Translations under genes and position numbers: made by a program
Shown: one piece after another, positions 8,019-16,279 of the stretch
How positions within the stretch are numbered: position 1 is the first letter of the stretch
How the letters are laid out: each line of letters opens with the position of its first letter
Assembly (NCBI RefSeq): GCF_965661665.1
Contig: NZ_CBFIEO010000004.1
Span: 1 to 64,000 of the forward strand
DNA length: 64,000 nt
Direction: 5' to 3'
Source of the DNA: Cognatiyoonia sp965661665
GTDB lineage: Bacteria > Pseudomonadota > Alphaproteobacteria > Rhodobacterales > Rhodobacteraceae
Notes under the pieces: generated by a model
Databases searched by the model: none
What the model saw: the letters and a program-made list of their open reading frames with translations, nothing else
What the model was told of the DNA's origin: nothing

Positions 8019-8918
8019 CTAGCTCAGCCTTTGGCCCAGCGATAATCCTTGAAGCACGTCCTCTGCGGACATCGCTTTTTTGCCCGCGCGTTGCGCCCGC
8101 GTGATCGTAACCGACCCATCGCCACAAGCAATTGTAAATCCGCCCAGAACCTCGCCCGCGGCACCACTGCCTTGCGCCACCTGGCTGTGCAACAGCTTCA
8201 CGCGCTCCTCGCCCACCATGCACCACGCGCCGGGGAAGGGGGACAAGCCGCGGATTTGCCGATCGACCTCCGCCGCGGGCTTAGACCAATCCACCCGCGC
8301 CTCTGCCTTGTCGATTTTTTCGGCGTAGGTGACGCCGTCTTCAGGCTGTGGTTGCGGTGTCAATGATGGAAGTTGGGCCAACGCCTCGACAATTGCCAAA
8401 GCACCCATGTCGGACAGCTCATCATGCAACGAGCCTGTGGTCGTATCGGGCGTAATATCAATATCAAGGCGTAACAGCACAGAACCGGTGTCTAGACCCG
8501 CCTCCATCTGCATGATGCAAACGCCCGTGCGCGCATCCCCCGCCAAAATCGCACGATGGATCGGGGCGGCGCCGCGCCACCGTGGTAGCAGCGAGGCGTG
8601 GATGTTCAGACAGCCGTTCTTCGGCGCATCAAGGATCGCTTGCGGCAAGATCAGACCGTAAGCCACAACCACCGCCACATCGGCTTCACAAGCTTGAAAT
8701 GTCGCCAAAGCCTCGGTCGTCCGCAAGGACCTGGGCGTCTGCACGTCCAACCCAAGCTCCACCGCCCGCGCGTGCACAGGCCCTGGGCGCTCTTTCTTGC
8801 CACGTCCCGCAGGACGTGGGGGCTGTGAATAAACGGCGATCACCTCATGACCAGCCTCCACCAACGCATCGAGCACTGGCACCGAAAACGCAGGAGTTCC
8901 CATGAAAATAACGCGCAT
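8019..8918 (-). CDS. fmt: Methionyl-tRNA formyltransferase
   Basis: Formylates initiator Met-tRNA using 10-formyl-tetrahydrofolate. 299 residues. The N-terminal formyltransferase domain has MRVIFMGTPAFSVPVLDAL, a basic loop (QPPRPAGRGKKERPGP), GLILPQAILD, the catalytic Asn-His-Asp set in CLNIHASLLPRWRGAAPIHRAI, and the MQMEAGLDTG segment. The C-terminal OB-like domain includes ARVDWSKPAAEVDRQIRGLSPFPGAW. Functionally linked to the deformylase just upstream, since the two act at opposite ends of N-formyl-Met metabolism. A 3'-flank repeat sits between the def-like stop and this start. Confidence 0.96.
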   Translation of the reverse strand: MRVIFMGTPAFSVPVLDALVEAGHEVIAVYSQPPRPAGRGKKERPGPVHARAVELGLDVQTPRSLRTTEALATFQACEADVAVVVAYGLILPQAILDAPKNGCLNIHASLLPRWRGAAPIHRAILAGDARTGVCIMQMEAGLDTGSVLLRLDIDITPDTTTGSLHDELSDMGALAIVEALAQLPSLTPQPQPEDGVTYAEKIDKAEARVDWSKPAAEVDRQIRGLSPFPGAWCMVGEERVKLLHSQVAQGSGAAGEVLGGFTIACGDGSVTITRAQRAGKKAMSAEDVLQGLSLGQRLS

Positions 8919-8936
8919 CGCCTATCGTCTTTCGCT

Positions 8937-8957
8937 CAAAGTACCTCCGCTGGAGGC
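8937..8957 (-). repeat. Short 3'-flank hairpin repeat, def-like/fmt junction
   Basis: Minus-strand GCCTCC-AGC-GGAGGTACTTTG, starting 3 bases after the def-like stop and ending about 18 bases before the fmt start. Same scheme as 62617-62648, 51885-51916 and 2216-2240. Confidence 0.45.
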
Positions 8958-8960
8958 ATC

Positions 8961-9449
8961 CTACCTCAGTTTCTTCGCCTTCTTCAGCAGCATCGCACGG
9001 CGGGTGCGGCTGAGATTGTCAAAATACATCGTTCCATTGAGATGGTCGATCTGATGCTGGACGGAGGTGGACCACAGCCCCTCAAAGTCGCGCAGCTCTT
9101 CCTGCCCGTCCTCATTGAGAAATTGCACCGTCACACGTGCAGGGCGGGACAGTTTGGCGCTGACACCGGGCAAGTTCGGGCTCGCCTCCTCATGATCACG
9201 CATCTCATCACTACGTTCGATCAAGACAGGATTGGCCAGTTTGATTGCTTGGCCCCGCTCATGGCTTGCATCCACGACAGCGAGCCGCAAATCCAAGCCC
9301 AATTGAACCGCCGCCAAGCCAACGCCGGGCATGTCTTCCATCACGCGGATCAAATCGTCCCATATTACGCGAATATCATCGCAGATCTCGGCCACCTCCG
9401 CCGCCGGCGTCCGCAACACAGGATGGGGCCAAGGCACAATGCGCCGCAT
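8961..9449 (-). CDS. Peptide deformylase-like protein, active-site residues missing
   Basis: A 162-residue paralogue of peptide deformylase, two bases after the true def. Motif 1 is intact (GVGLAAVQLG, residues 42-51). Motif 2, normally EGCLS with the metal-binding Cys, reads EEASPNLPG (87-95) with no Cys. Motif 3, normally HEIDH with the catalytic Glu, reads HQIDH (132-136). Losing both the Cys ligand and the catalytic Glu means it should not deformylate by the known mechanism, although the fold looks intact. Role unknown: a regulator, a partner of Def, or a binder of N-formyl peptides are guesses. Tandem def and def-like genes are known to me from related bacteria. Confidence 0.85.
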   Translation of the reverse strand: MRRIVPWPHPVLRTPAAEVAEICDDIRVIWDDLIRVMEDMPGVGLAAVQLGLDLRLAVVDASHERGQAIKLANPVLIERSDEMRDHEEASPNLPGVSAKLSRPARVTVQFLNEDGQEELRDFEGLWSTSVQHQIDHLNGTMYFDNLSRTRRAMLLKKAKKLR

Positions 9450-9451
9450 GA

Positions 9452-9973
9452 TCAGCCCCGGGCACGCTCGCGCTTGAGCTTTTGCATCTTGCGGGTGATC
9501 ATCTGGCGCTTGAGCGGTTTCAGATAATCGATGAAAAGCTTGCCATTCAAATGATCAATCTCGTGCTGCACGCAGGTCGCCCATAGGCCTGTGAACCGCT
9601 CCTGATGCCCCGCACCATCTAGGCCTAGCCATTCGACATCCACCTCAGCCGGTCGTTCTACATCTGCGAATTGCTCTGGGATCGACAAACAGCCCTCTTC
9701 ATAAGTGCTCAGATCCTCGCTCGACCATGTGATCTTGGGGTTCACGAGCACCATCGGACGGGGTTCCTCATCCTCGTCCTTGATGCAATCCATAACGAGG
9801 ATTTGCTGCATCGCACCGATCTGCGGCCCCGCAAGGCCAATGCCTGGGGCGTCATACATCGTTTCCAACATATCATCCGATAGGCGCTGAAGCTCTGGCG
9901 TGATCTCCGCAACGGGATCAGCCACTTTCTTCAAGCGCGGATCGGGATGGATCAGGATAGGCCGTATCGTCAT
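9452..9973 (-). CDS. def: Peptide deformylase
   Basis: Removes the formyl group from nascent N-formyl-Met peptides; metal-dependent. 173 residues with all three motifs: GIGLAGPQIG (46-55), EGCLSIPEQ with the metal-binding Cys, and QHEIDHLNG with two His ligands and the catalytic Glu. The N-terminus IRPILIHPDPRLKKVADPV is typical. First gene of the minus-strand run def, def-like, fmt, aldo/keto reductase, panC, panB, and divergent from the PatB-type lyase gene (105 bp between starts). Confidence 0.97.
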   Translation of the reverse strand: MTIRPILIHPDPRLKKVADPVAEITPELQRLSDDMLETMYDAPGIGLAGPQIGAMQQILVMDCIKDEDEEPRPMVLVNPKITWSSEDLSTYEEGCLSIPEQFADVERPAEVDVEWLGLDGAGHQERFTGLWATCVQHEIDHLNGKLFIDYLKPLKRQMITRKMQKLKRERARG

Positions 9974-10078
9974 GAGGCTGATCTAACCATTGGTCCCTGA
10001 CCGCGCAAGCCGATTGCCTCTTGCACCTGTCGTGAATGCCCTTAATCCTGCGCATATTCTGTTTGAGAGGCTGAGCTT

Positions 10079-11248
10079 ATGGGTTTTGACACCCCAATCG
10101 ACCGCCGCAACACCCACTGTGAGAAGTGGGACGCGATGGAGGCGCTCTATAGCGTTTCCCCCGATGACGGGATCGCGATGTGGTTGGCCGATATGGAGTT
10201 TGCCGCGCCCGACTGCATCCAACGCGCAGTTCAGGACATGAAAGACCACGGCGTTTACGGCTATTTCGGCGACGAAGGCCCCTACCGCGCCGCAATCCAG
10301 TGGTGGATGGAGCATCGCCACGGCTGGTACATCGACCCATCTTGGATTTTCACCACCCATGGTTTGGTCAATGGCACAGCGATGTGTGTTGATGCCTATA
10401 CGAAGGAAGGCGACGGGATTGTCCTTTTCACTCCTGTCTACCACGCCTTCGCGCGCGTCATCACGGCCGCCAACCGCAAAGTCGTAGAATGCGAGTTGGT
10501 CAACAACAATGGCCGTTACGAGATGGATTTCGACGCCTACGAGTCACAGATGACAGGATCCGAACGGATGGTCATACTCTGCTCCCCCCACAACCCCGGT
10601 GGCCGCGTCTGGACCAAGGCGGAGCTTGAGGCTGTCGCCGCTTTTGCCAAGCGGCACGAATTGATCCTCATCTCAGACGAAATCCACCATGATCTAACAA
10701 TGCCGGGCCAGACACATATTCCGATGTCGCATATCGATGGTATCACGGACCGTTTGGTGATGATGACGGCCACCACCAAGACATTCAACATCGCGGGCAG
10801 TCATTCTGGCAACGTCATCATCGAAGACCCTGATCTGAGGGCGCGGTTTGCGTCCCGTATGGCAGCGCTGGGCCTGTCGCCCAACAGCTTTGGGCTTTTC
10901 ATGGCGACAGCCGCCTACACGCCGGAAGGGGCCGCTTGGGTCGATGAACTTCGTACCTATCTTGATGGCAACCACAAGCTTTTTTACGAAGGCATCAATA
11001 CCATCCCCGGGATCGCTTCAATGGAGCTGGAAAGCACCTACCTCTCTTGGGTCGATTTCGCGGGCACTGGCATGAGCCGCAGCGAGTTTACTGACCGTGT
11101 TCAGAAACAAGCCAAGCTTGCCGTCAACCACGGTCCGACCTTCGGCAAAGGCGGGGAAAGCTTCTTGAGGTTCAACATCGCGGCCCCCCGCGCTCAAATC
11201 GCTGAGGCGGTCAGCCGCATGCAGGCGGCGTTCTCAGATTTGCAGTAA
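10079..11248 (+). CDS. PatB/MalY-type cystathionine beta-lyase (PLP enzyme)
   Basis: A 389-residue fold-type I PLP enzyme of the MalY/PatB group, which cleaves C-S bonds of cystathionine or cysteine conjugates. Seen: the N-terminal FDTPIDRRNTHCEKWD, MWLADMEFAAPDCIQ, HGLVNGTAMCVDAYT, FTPVYHAFARVI, LCSPHNPGGRVW, the PLP-Asp region LISDEIHHDL and the Schiff-base Lys in TATTKTFNIAG, then the C-terminal FLRFNIAAPRAQIAEAV. It ends 2 bp before the convergent stop of the next gene. Exact substrate unknown. Confidence 0.9.
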   Translation: MGFDTPIDRRNTHCEKWDAMEALYSVSPDDGIAMWLADMEFAAPDCIQRAVQDMKDHGVYGYFGDEGPYRAAIQWWMEHRHGWYIDPSWIFTTHGLVNGTAMCVDAYTKEGDGIVLFTPVYHAFARVITAANRKVVECELVNNNGRYEMDFDAYESQMTGSERMVILCSPHNPGGRVWTKAELEAVAAFAKRHELILISDEIHHDLTMPGQTHIPMSHIDGITDRLVMMTATTKTFNIAGSHSGNVIIEDPDLRARFASRMAALGLSPNSFGLFMATAAYTPEGAAWVDELRTYLDGNHKLFYEGINTIPGIASMELESTYLSWVDFAGTGMSRSEFTDRVQKQAKLAVNHGPTFGKGGESFLRFNIAAPRAQIAEAVSRMQAAFSDLQ

Positions 11249-11250
11249 CG

Positions 11251-11607
11251 TCATGCGCTGGCTTTGGTGATCAAACCCGCCGGAATCGCATCAGGCCGGA
11301 CAAAATCCGCCGCAGGCCGGTTGGTCACAGGATTCAGCCACTTGAAATCAAAGATGTATTCGTCGCCTTCGCGGCGCGAATTGACGATCAGACACTGATA
11401 AAGATGGCGTGCGCCGTCGTAGATTTCCACGCGTCCACGCAGCTTGTCACCGTGCTCTGCACCCAAGGACAAACCGTCGTCCCAAATCCGCTTGATTCGA
11501 TAAACATCATCACCGTCATGGACACAAAGCTTGTCATTCCGCTTGATGGAGGCGCGTCGAGCGGCTTTCAGGCCCTCTTGGACCTCTTTAGGCAAAAAAT
11601 CATTCAT
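11251..11607 (-). CDS. Small conserved protein of unknown function
   Basis: A 118-residue soluble protein I cannot place in a family. The N-terminus is helical and basic (FLPKEVQEGLKAARRASIKRNDK); the rest alternates short hydrophobic and charged runs (LCVHDGDDVYRIKRIWDDGL, RGRVEIYDGARHLYQCLIV, YIFDFKWLNPVTNRPAADFV), suggesting a small beta-rich fold. PilZ-like ancestry crossed my mind but the defining motif is absent. Start supported by GGGGGAGG ahead of the ATG at 11607. Lies between a PatB-type gene (convergent, 2-bp gap) and cobM. Confidence 0.7.
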   Translation of the reverse strand: MNDFLPKEVQEGLKAARRASIKRNDKLCVHDGDDVYRIKRIWDDGLSLGAEHGDKLRGRVEIYDGARHLYQCLIVNSRREGDEYIFDFKWLNPVTNRPAADFVRPDAIPAGLITKASA

Positions 11608-11703
11608 TACTCACACCTCCCCCACGAAGAATGGTAAATCGCATCCCTAAAAATCAAGTCACACGTCCGCTGCACCGCAGAAAAAGCGAGCGATTGCCTG
11701 TAT

Positions 11704-12471
11704 TTACACGTCCGCGACAGGGCGCAGAACGTGCGGCTTTGCCGCGTCATAAAGCGCTGAGTCAAGGAAACCATGCGAATCGGCCAAAGCGGGTCCCACC
11801 ATGATCAGCGCTGTGCGCGTCAGTTTGGCGGCGCGGACTTCTGCGTGAATGCCTTTCAGCGTGCTGCGGATCAGCATCTGATCCGGCCATCCGACGCGGT
11901 AGCCCACCACACACGGGCAGTCCGCACCGTAGAATGGCGTCAAGCGACGGACGATGTCACGCAAAGCACGAATCCCGAGGTGGATCGCCAGTGTTGTGCC
12001 GGAGGCTGCGAAGTTCTCCAATGTCTCCCCTTCCGGCATGCCAGTGGATTTCATCGACATGCGGGTAAGCACGATGGATTGCGCCACCTCAGGCACGGTC
12101 AATTCGGTCCCGAGCGCCGCAGCCATCGCCGTGTAAGCGGGCACACCCGGGATGATCTGATAATCGATCCCTTCAGCTTTCAAGCGGCGGATTTGTTCGG
12201 CAATTGCCCCATAAAGCGATGGATCGCCCGAATGCACCCGTGCCACGTCCTGACCTTTGGCGTGGGCTTTCACAATCTCTGCATGGGTCTGATCCAGGTG
12301 CATTGGTGCCGTATCCATCACCAAAGCGCCCTCTGGCGCACACGCAACCACCTGCTCCGGCACCAAAGAGCCTGCATAAAGACACACAGGACATTCGCCA
12401 ATGATCCTTGCCGCTTTCAATGTCAGCAGTTCAGGATCCCCCGGACCCGCGCCAATAAAATACACCGTCAT
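11704..12471 (-). CDS. cobM: Precorrin-4 C(11)-methyltransferase
   Basis: SAM-dependent methylation of C-11 of precorrin-4 in cobalamin synthesis. 255 residues with the tetrapyrrole methylase signature: VYFIGAGPGDPELLTLKAARII, VCLYAGSLVPEQ (typical of CobM/CbiF), VARVHSGDPSLYGAIAEQ, QIIPGVPAYTAMAAALG, and the C-terminal GYRVGWPDQMLIRSTLKGI. Last gene of the minus-strand cob run. A copy of the palindromic repeat (12487-12534) fills the 63-bp gap between it and cobJ. Confidence 0.95.
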   Translation of the reverse strand: MTVYFIGAGPGDPELLTLKAARIIGECPVCLYAGSLVPEQVVACAPEGALVMDTAPMHLDQTHAEIVKAHAKGQDVARVHSGDPSLYGAIAEQIRRLKAEGIDYQIIPGVPAYTAMAAALGTELTVPEVAQSIVLTRMSMKSTGMPEGETLENFAASGTTLAIHLGIRALRDIVRRLTPFYGADCPCVVGYRVGWPDQMLIRSTLKGIHAEVRAAKLTRTALIMVGPALADSHGFLDSALYDAAKPHVLRPVADV

Positions 12472-12486
12472 CTTCGTCTCCTTCGC

Positions 12487-12534
12487 GGGACGGTGGGAGG
12501 GGCGTCGTGCGACAGCACGCGCGGCTCCCGTCCG
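12487..12534 (+). repeat. GC-rich palindromic repeat, copy A (cobM/cobJ gap)
   Basis: Begins GGGACGGTGGGAGGGGCG and ends GGCTCCCGTCC, the two ends partly complementary. Divergent relative of copies B (15032), C (32100) and D (53002), which share GGGAYGGCGGGTGGGGC. Sits exactly between the cobJ stop and the cobM start region. Confidence 0.5.
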
Positions 12535-14343
12535 TTAGCCCGCCAAATCCCCATCAATCTTACGGGCATAGCCACGCGGTGTGTACATCCGTGGTCCCGT
12601 GCCCAAACCAGCCAAGCGACTGTGGGACGACCCCACCAAGACCACCGTCAGCATATCCACTTCATCCACGTCGAGCTCATCTAGCCTGCGATAGCGCAAA
12701 TGTTCTTCCGGCCTCCCCAAAGAACTGGCCAACATCACCGGCGTGTCTGCGGGGCGATGTTGGAGCAGAATATCGCGCGCCTCTACCAGCAATGTTCGCC
12801 GCCGCTTGGATACTGGATTATAGAAAGCAATGACAAAATCGCCCTGCGCCGCCGCATGGAGCCGTTTGACGATGTCCTCACGCGGGGTCAGCAAATCCGA
12901 CAAAGAAATTGCACAGAAATCATGGCCCAACGGTGCCCCGGCCCGCGCCGCCGCCCCTTGCAACGCGCTGACACCGGGGGAGCAGATCACCTCAACACAT
13001 TTCGCCGCTTGCGAGACACCCAGTTCCTCCGCCCCGCGATCCATCAGTTCAAAGACCAACGCCCCCATTGCATAGATGCCCGCGTCGCCAGAGCAGACCA
13101 GAGCCACGTTTTTGCCTTTACCCGCCTGCTCCAACGCATAGCGGCACCGGTCTTCTTCGCCGCCCAGTGGAAAGTCAGATCGCGCCTTGCCGACGGCCAA
13201 TGGCCCTAGCAAATCGATATAAAGCCCATAACCCACAAGCTCTTCAGCCTCGCTCACGAGTTGGGAGACCTCCGGCGTACGCCAATTGGCCTGCCCTGGT
13301 CCAATCCCTACGATCGACAGCCGCCCACGGCTGCGCCCCTTCAGCATGGTAAAGGGCGCAGGAGCCACCGCAATCGCGCAAGTGGCGTTTGCGGTTTTCA
13401 GTTTTTCGACAACCAGCTTGGCATCTGGTCCGGCTTGCACCAAAGCAGACGCCTCCGCCACGCTATGGGTGCCAACCTCTGCAAACACTACGTCAGAGGG
13501 GTTCGGCACACAGTCGCTGGCCACCTCCAACTCCGTCGCTTCAAAGAGCCGGAATGGGCAATCGAGATGCTTGGCCAACGCGATCATCGCAGGTTCGTCA
13601 CCTTTCAACGTCACGGAGTTCACCGATTGAACGGCAGCGGGCGAAAGTCCCGCGTCAGACAAAGCCGCCTCGACCAGACCAATCACTTCCTCCGGCGGGC
13701 AATTCCGCGCGCAGCCGACACCGACAGTCACCTGCAACGGTGCAAAATGCAGCGCTCTTGGCCCTCGCGCCACGTCCCGTTCCATCGATGCGGTAAGGGT
13801 CACACCGTCCCCCTTCGGCAAACCTTCCAGCCAAGGTACATCCCCAACAACGGTTGCCCCCTCGCCCGCTAAAAGCGCGGCCATCACGGGCTTGGCATCC
13901 TGACGATTGACCAAACGCCACCCCGCTGGCGGCTCATCCAGCGCTACGCCAATTGCCACATCTCCTGCTGTCGTCACCGCTGCCGTGGCATCTAGCTCTG
14001 CCGCGATCTGCCGTGTCAAACGGTTGGCTCCGCGATGACCGCCAACCAGCGGCACAACCACCGCGCCATCATCACTAACGGAGACCACAGGCGGCTCAAC
14101 CGTTTTATCGCCAAGCAAGGGTGCTATCGCGCGGATCAATATCCCGCTGGCACAGACACCAACGACGGGCCGCCCTGCCGCAAACAAATCCCGCACGTGG
14201 TCCAAAGCGTTGTCGAAAAAGGCATCCGCCTCATTCACACGGCCCGCGCGCCCATGCACCTGCGCCCCCAAAAACCGCGCCACGCGATGCGCCACTCGTT
14301 CACCCGACCGCGACAGGGTCAAAACAACGGGTTCTAAAGCCAC
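12535..14343 (-). CDS. cobJ: CbiG-CobJ fusion: precorrin-3B C(17)-methyltransferase
   Basis: A 602-residue two-part protein. The N-terminal ~330 residues are CbiG-like: CbiG-N (VLTLSRSGERVAHRVARF), the central part with VVPLVGGHRGANRLTRQIA, and the CobE/CbiG-C domain (VGVGCARNCPPEEVIGLVE). From about 340 follows a complete CobJ/CbiH methyltransferase: LSIVGIGPGQANWRTPE, ELVGYGLYIDLL, VALVCSGDAGIYAMGAL, ICSPGVSALQGAAARAGAP, DFVIAFYNPVSKRR. CobJ methylates C-17 with ring contraction; CbiG opens the delta-lactone in the anaerobic route and its C-terminal homologue CobE belongs to the aerobic one. The start overlaps the cobI stop by 10 bp. Confidence 0.92.
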   Translation of the reverse strand: MALEPVVLTLSRSGERVAHRVARFLGAQVHGRAGRVNEADAFFDNALDHVRDLFAAGRPVVGVCASGILIRAIAPLLGDKTVEPPVVSVSDDGAVVVPLVGGHRGANRLTRQIAAELDATAAVTTAGDVAIGVALDEPPAGWRLVNRQDAKPVMAALLAGEGATVVGDVPWLEGLPKGDGVTLTASMERDVARGPRALHFAPLQVTVGVGCARNCPPEEVIGLVEAALSDAGLSPAAVQSVNSVTLKGDEPAMIALAKHLDCPFRLFEATELEVASDCVPNPSDVVFAEVGTHSVAEASALVQAGPDAKLVVEKLKTANATCAIAVAPAPFTMLKGRSRGRLSIVGIGPGQANWRTPEVSQLVSEAEELVGYGLYIDLLGPLAVGKARSDFPLGGEEDRCRYALEQAGKGKNVALVCSGDAGIYAMGALVFELMDRGAEELGVSQAAKCVEVICSPGVSALQGAAARAGAPLGHDFCAISLSDLLTPREDIVKRLHAAAQGDFVIAFYNPVSKRRRTLLVEARDILLQHRPADTPVMLASSLGRPEEHLRYRRLDELDVDEVDMLTVVLVGSSHSRLAGLGTGPRMYTPRGYARKIDGDLAG

Positions 14344-15080
14344 GGATCAGCCCCTTTCGTGATCAGGATCATTGAAAAATACGGTGCGGGATCAGGGGCA
14401 TCGGCCAAGGGCAGCACGCGCTCTTCCGACAGAGTCGCGCGTTCAACATAGACCGCTGCATTAAGCAGCCCCAGTCCAGCAACAACCTCGCGGATTTTGC
14501 TTAAATGGCGACCGACTTTCATCACCACAACGCTTTCCGCGCCATCAATCCGCGCCTGTAACTCCGCCGCTGGCAAAGGCCCTGGCAGAATGGTCAACCG
14601 CTCGTTCCGCGCCGCCAAGGGCATTCCCGTTCGTGCCGCGCACGCGGTAACAGAGGTGACTCCCGGAACAACCTCAACGTCGTAGGTTTCTGACAACCGC
14701 GCAAAAATATACATGAAGGAGCCGTAGAAAAACGGATCCCCTTCACACAGGCAGACCACATCCGTACCCGCCTCCAACGCCGCAGCAATCTCTGCCGCGC
14801 CTTTGTCGTAAGCGTGTTGCGCGGGGGCACGTTCCACCGTCATAGGCACGTCCATGACGATTTCATGCACGTCTTGACCGATTAAGTCTGCGGCGATGGA
14901 GCGGGCAAAGCTTTCGCAGCCGGCCAGCGTCGGATAGGCGACAACCGTCGCGTCCGAAATCAACCGAGCCGCGCGGAGCGTCATCAGGTCGGGATCCCCA
15001 GGACCAAGACCCACACCGTAGAGCGTCCCACGGGACGGCGGGTGGGGCGATGGCGTGAGCCGAGCGTCATCCGTCGTCAT
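14334..15080 (-). CDS. cobI: Precorrin-2 C(20)-methyltransferase
   Basis: Adds the C-20 methyl group to precorrin-2 using SAM. 248 residues with GTLYGVGLGPGDPDLMTLRA, CLCEGDPFFYGSFMYI, VEVVPGVTSVTACAARTGMP and a C-terminal methylase core ending near PYFSMILITKG. Start at 15080 gives an ATGA overlap with cobL. The first ~15 residues (TTDDARLTPSPHPPSR) precede the normal family start GTLYG and are encoded by copy B of the palindromic repeat, so the N-terminus looks extended by an inserted element. Confidence 0.94.
   Translation of the reverse strand: MTTDDARLTPSPHPPSRGTLYGVGLGPGDPDLMTLRAARLISDATVVAYPTLAGCESFARSIAADLIGQDVHEIVMDVPMTVERAPAQHAYDKGAAEIAAALEAGTDVVCLCEGDPFFYGSFMYIFARLSETYDVEVVPGVTSVTACAARTGMPLAARNERLTILPGPLPAAELQARIDGAESVVVMKVGRHLSKIREVVAGLGLLNAAVYVERATLSEERVLPLADAPDPAPYFSMILITKGADPWL
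15032..15077 (+). repeat. GC-rich palindromic repeat, copy B (inside cobI 5' end)
   Basis: Plus strand GGGACGGCGGGTGGGGC then GATGGCG at 15032-15055; the far arm around 15062-15077 is a decayed complement. It encodes, on the minus strand, the first residues of CobI. It differs from copy C at one position and from copy D at two over 24 bases. Confidence 0.7.
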
Positions 15081-16279
15081 CGCTTCACCAAACTCAATTG
15101 CGTCACCGGCATTGACGGACGCCAGCCCGTCATTCCGCCCACGGGTTCCGCACGACAGACCGACAAACGCACGAGCTTGCCACCATATTTTTGGTGCAAC
15201 GCCAGAAGCTGCGCTTCGGATTCTAATGTCACTGCGTTGACCACCAATCGGCCTAAGGGGCGCAGACCGTTCCAAGCGGCCTCAAAGGTTTCAGCGCTCA
15301 AGCCACCACCGATGAACACCGCATCTGGGGCGGGCAAGCCCTCCAAACCATCAGGTGCCGTGCCCGCAATCAACTCTAGCTTTGGAACACCCAGCGCTAA
15401 AGCATTTGATCCCGCCATCGCGCGGCGATCGTCGCGGGGCTCTATCCCGATCGCGCGGGCGTATCGTGCCGCTCGCATCCATTCGATCGCCACCGACCCA
15501 GACCCGCAGCCAATATCCCACAGCAACGCCCCGCGCATCGGCATCAGCTTTGACACAGTCGCCGCTCGCACCTCTTGCTTGGTGATCGTCCCGTCGCTTT
15601 CAAAAAGCGCATCATCCAGCCCCGGCACGCGGGGCAAGAGCGCGGCATCGCTGGCGGCGACGCATTCAACTGCGAGCGTGTTGAACGCTGGAACCTCATG
15701 ATCCCATGTGGCCGCGACACCATCGAACCGCTCTTCGCGCTCCCCACCCATGGCAGCCAACACCGTCATTTTGGATTGACCATAGCCGCGCTTGGTCAAA
15801 AACCTCGCAATTTGCGCCGGGGTTTCCGCCCCCGTCGTCAGGATAAGCAACCGCACGGCAGGCTGAATGAAAGCAATCATCTGCTCAACGGGGCGGCCAT
15901 GGACCGTCAAGGTCTCAACATCCGCAAGCGACCAGCCCATCCGCGCCGCGGCCAACTGAAACGCAGACAGCTGTGGGTGATAGACAATCTCGCTCCGATC
16001 AATCGCCCGCCCGATCCGCGCCCCGACGGAGAACCAGAGCGGATCACCAGTGACGAGGATGACTGCACGTTTGCCGCGCAGCGCCTCAATCTGGGTGACC
16101 ATCACATCGAAAGGTGACGGCCAAGCGATCCGTTCCGCAGTCACCTGATCGGAGAGCGAATGATGTCGGTCCCCGCCAACGATCACATCCGCTGCCTCGA
16201 CCACAGCGCGGGTCGCGGGCGTAAGACCGTCAAGACCATCTTCGCCAATACCAACGATATGGAGCCACGGCGCGGTCAA
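15077..16279 (-). CDS. cobL: Precorrin-6Y C5,15-methyltransferase (decarboxylating)
   Basis: A 400-residue fusion of CbiE- and CbiT-like domains that methylates C-5 and C-15 and decarboxylates the ring C acetate. CbiE half: LHIVGIGEDGLDGLTPATR, VIVGGDRHHSL, VTGDPLWFSVGARIG, FQLAAARMGWSLADVETL. CbiT half from about 240: GALLWDIGCGSGSVAIEW (SAM-binding motif), AIGIEPRDDR, DAVFIGGGLS. It overlaps cobH upstream and cobI downstream, each by ATGA, showing tight translational coupling. Confidence 0.95.
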   Translation of the reverse strand: MTAPWLHIVGIGEDGLDGLTPATRAVVEAADVIVGGDRHHSLSDQVTAERIAWPSPFDVMVTQIEALRGKRAVILVTGDPLWFSVGARIGRAIDRSEIVYHPQLSAFQLAAARMGWSLADVETLTVHGRPVEQMIAFIQPAVRLLILTTGAETPAQIARFLTKRGYGQSKMTVLAAMGGEREERFDGVAATWDHEVPAFNTLAVECVAASDAALLPRVPGLDDALFESDGTITKQEVRAATVSKLMPMRGALLWDIGCGSGSVAIEWMRAARYARAIGIEPRDDRRAMAGSNALALGVPKLELIAGTAPDGLEGLPAPDAVFIGGGLSAETFEAAWNGLRPLGRLVVNAVTLESEAQLLALHQKYGGKLVRLSVCRAEPVGGMTGWRPSMPVTQLSLVKR

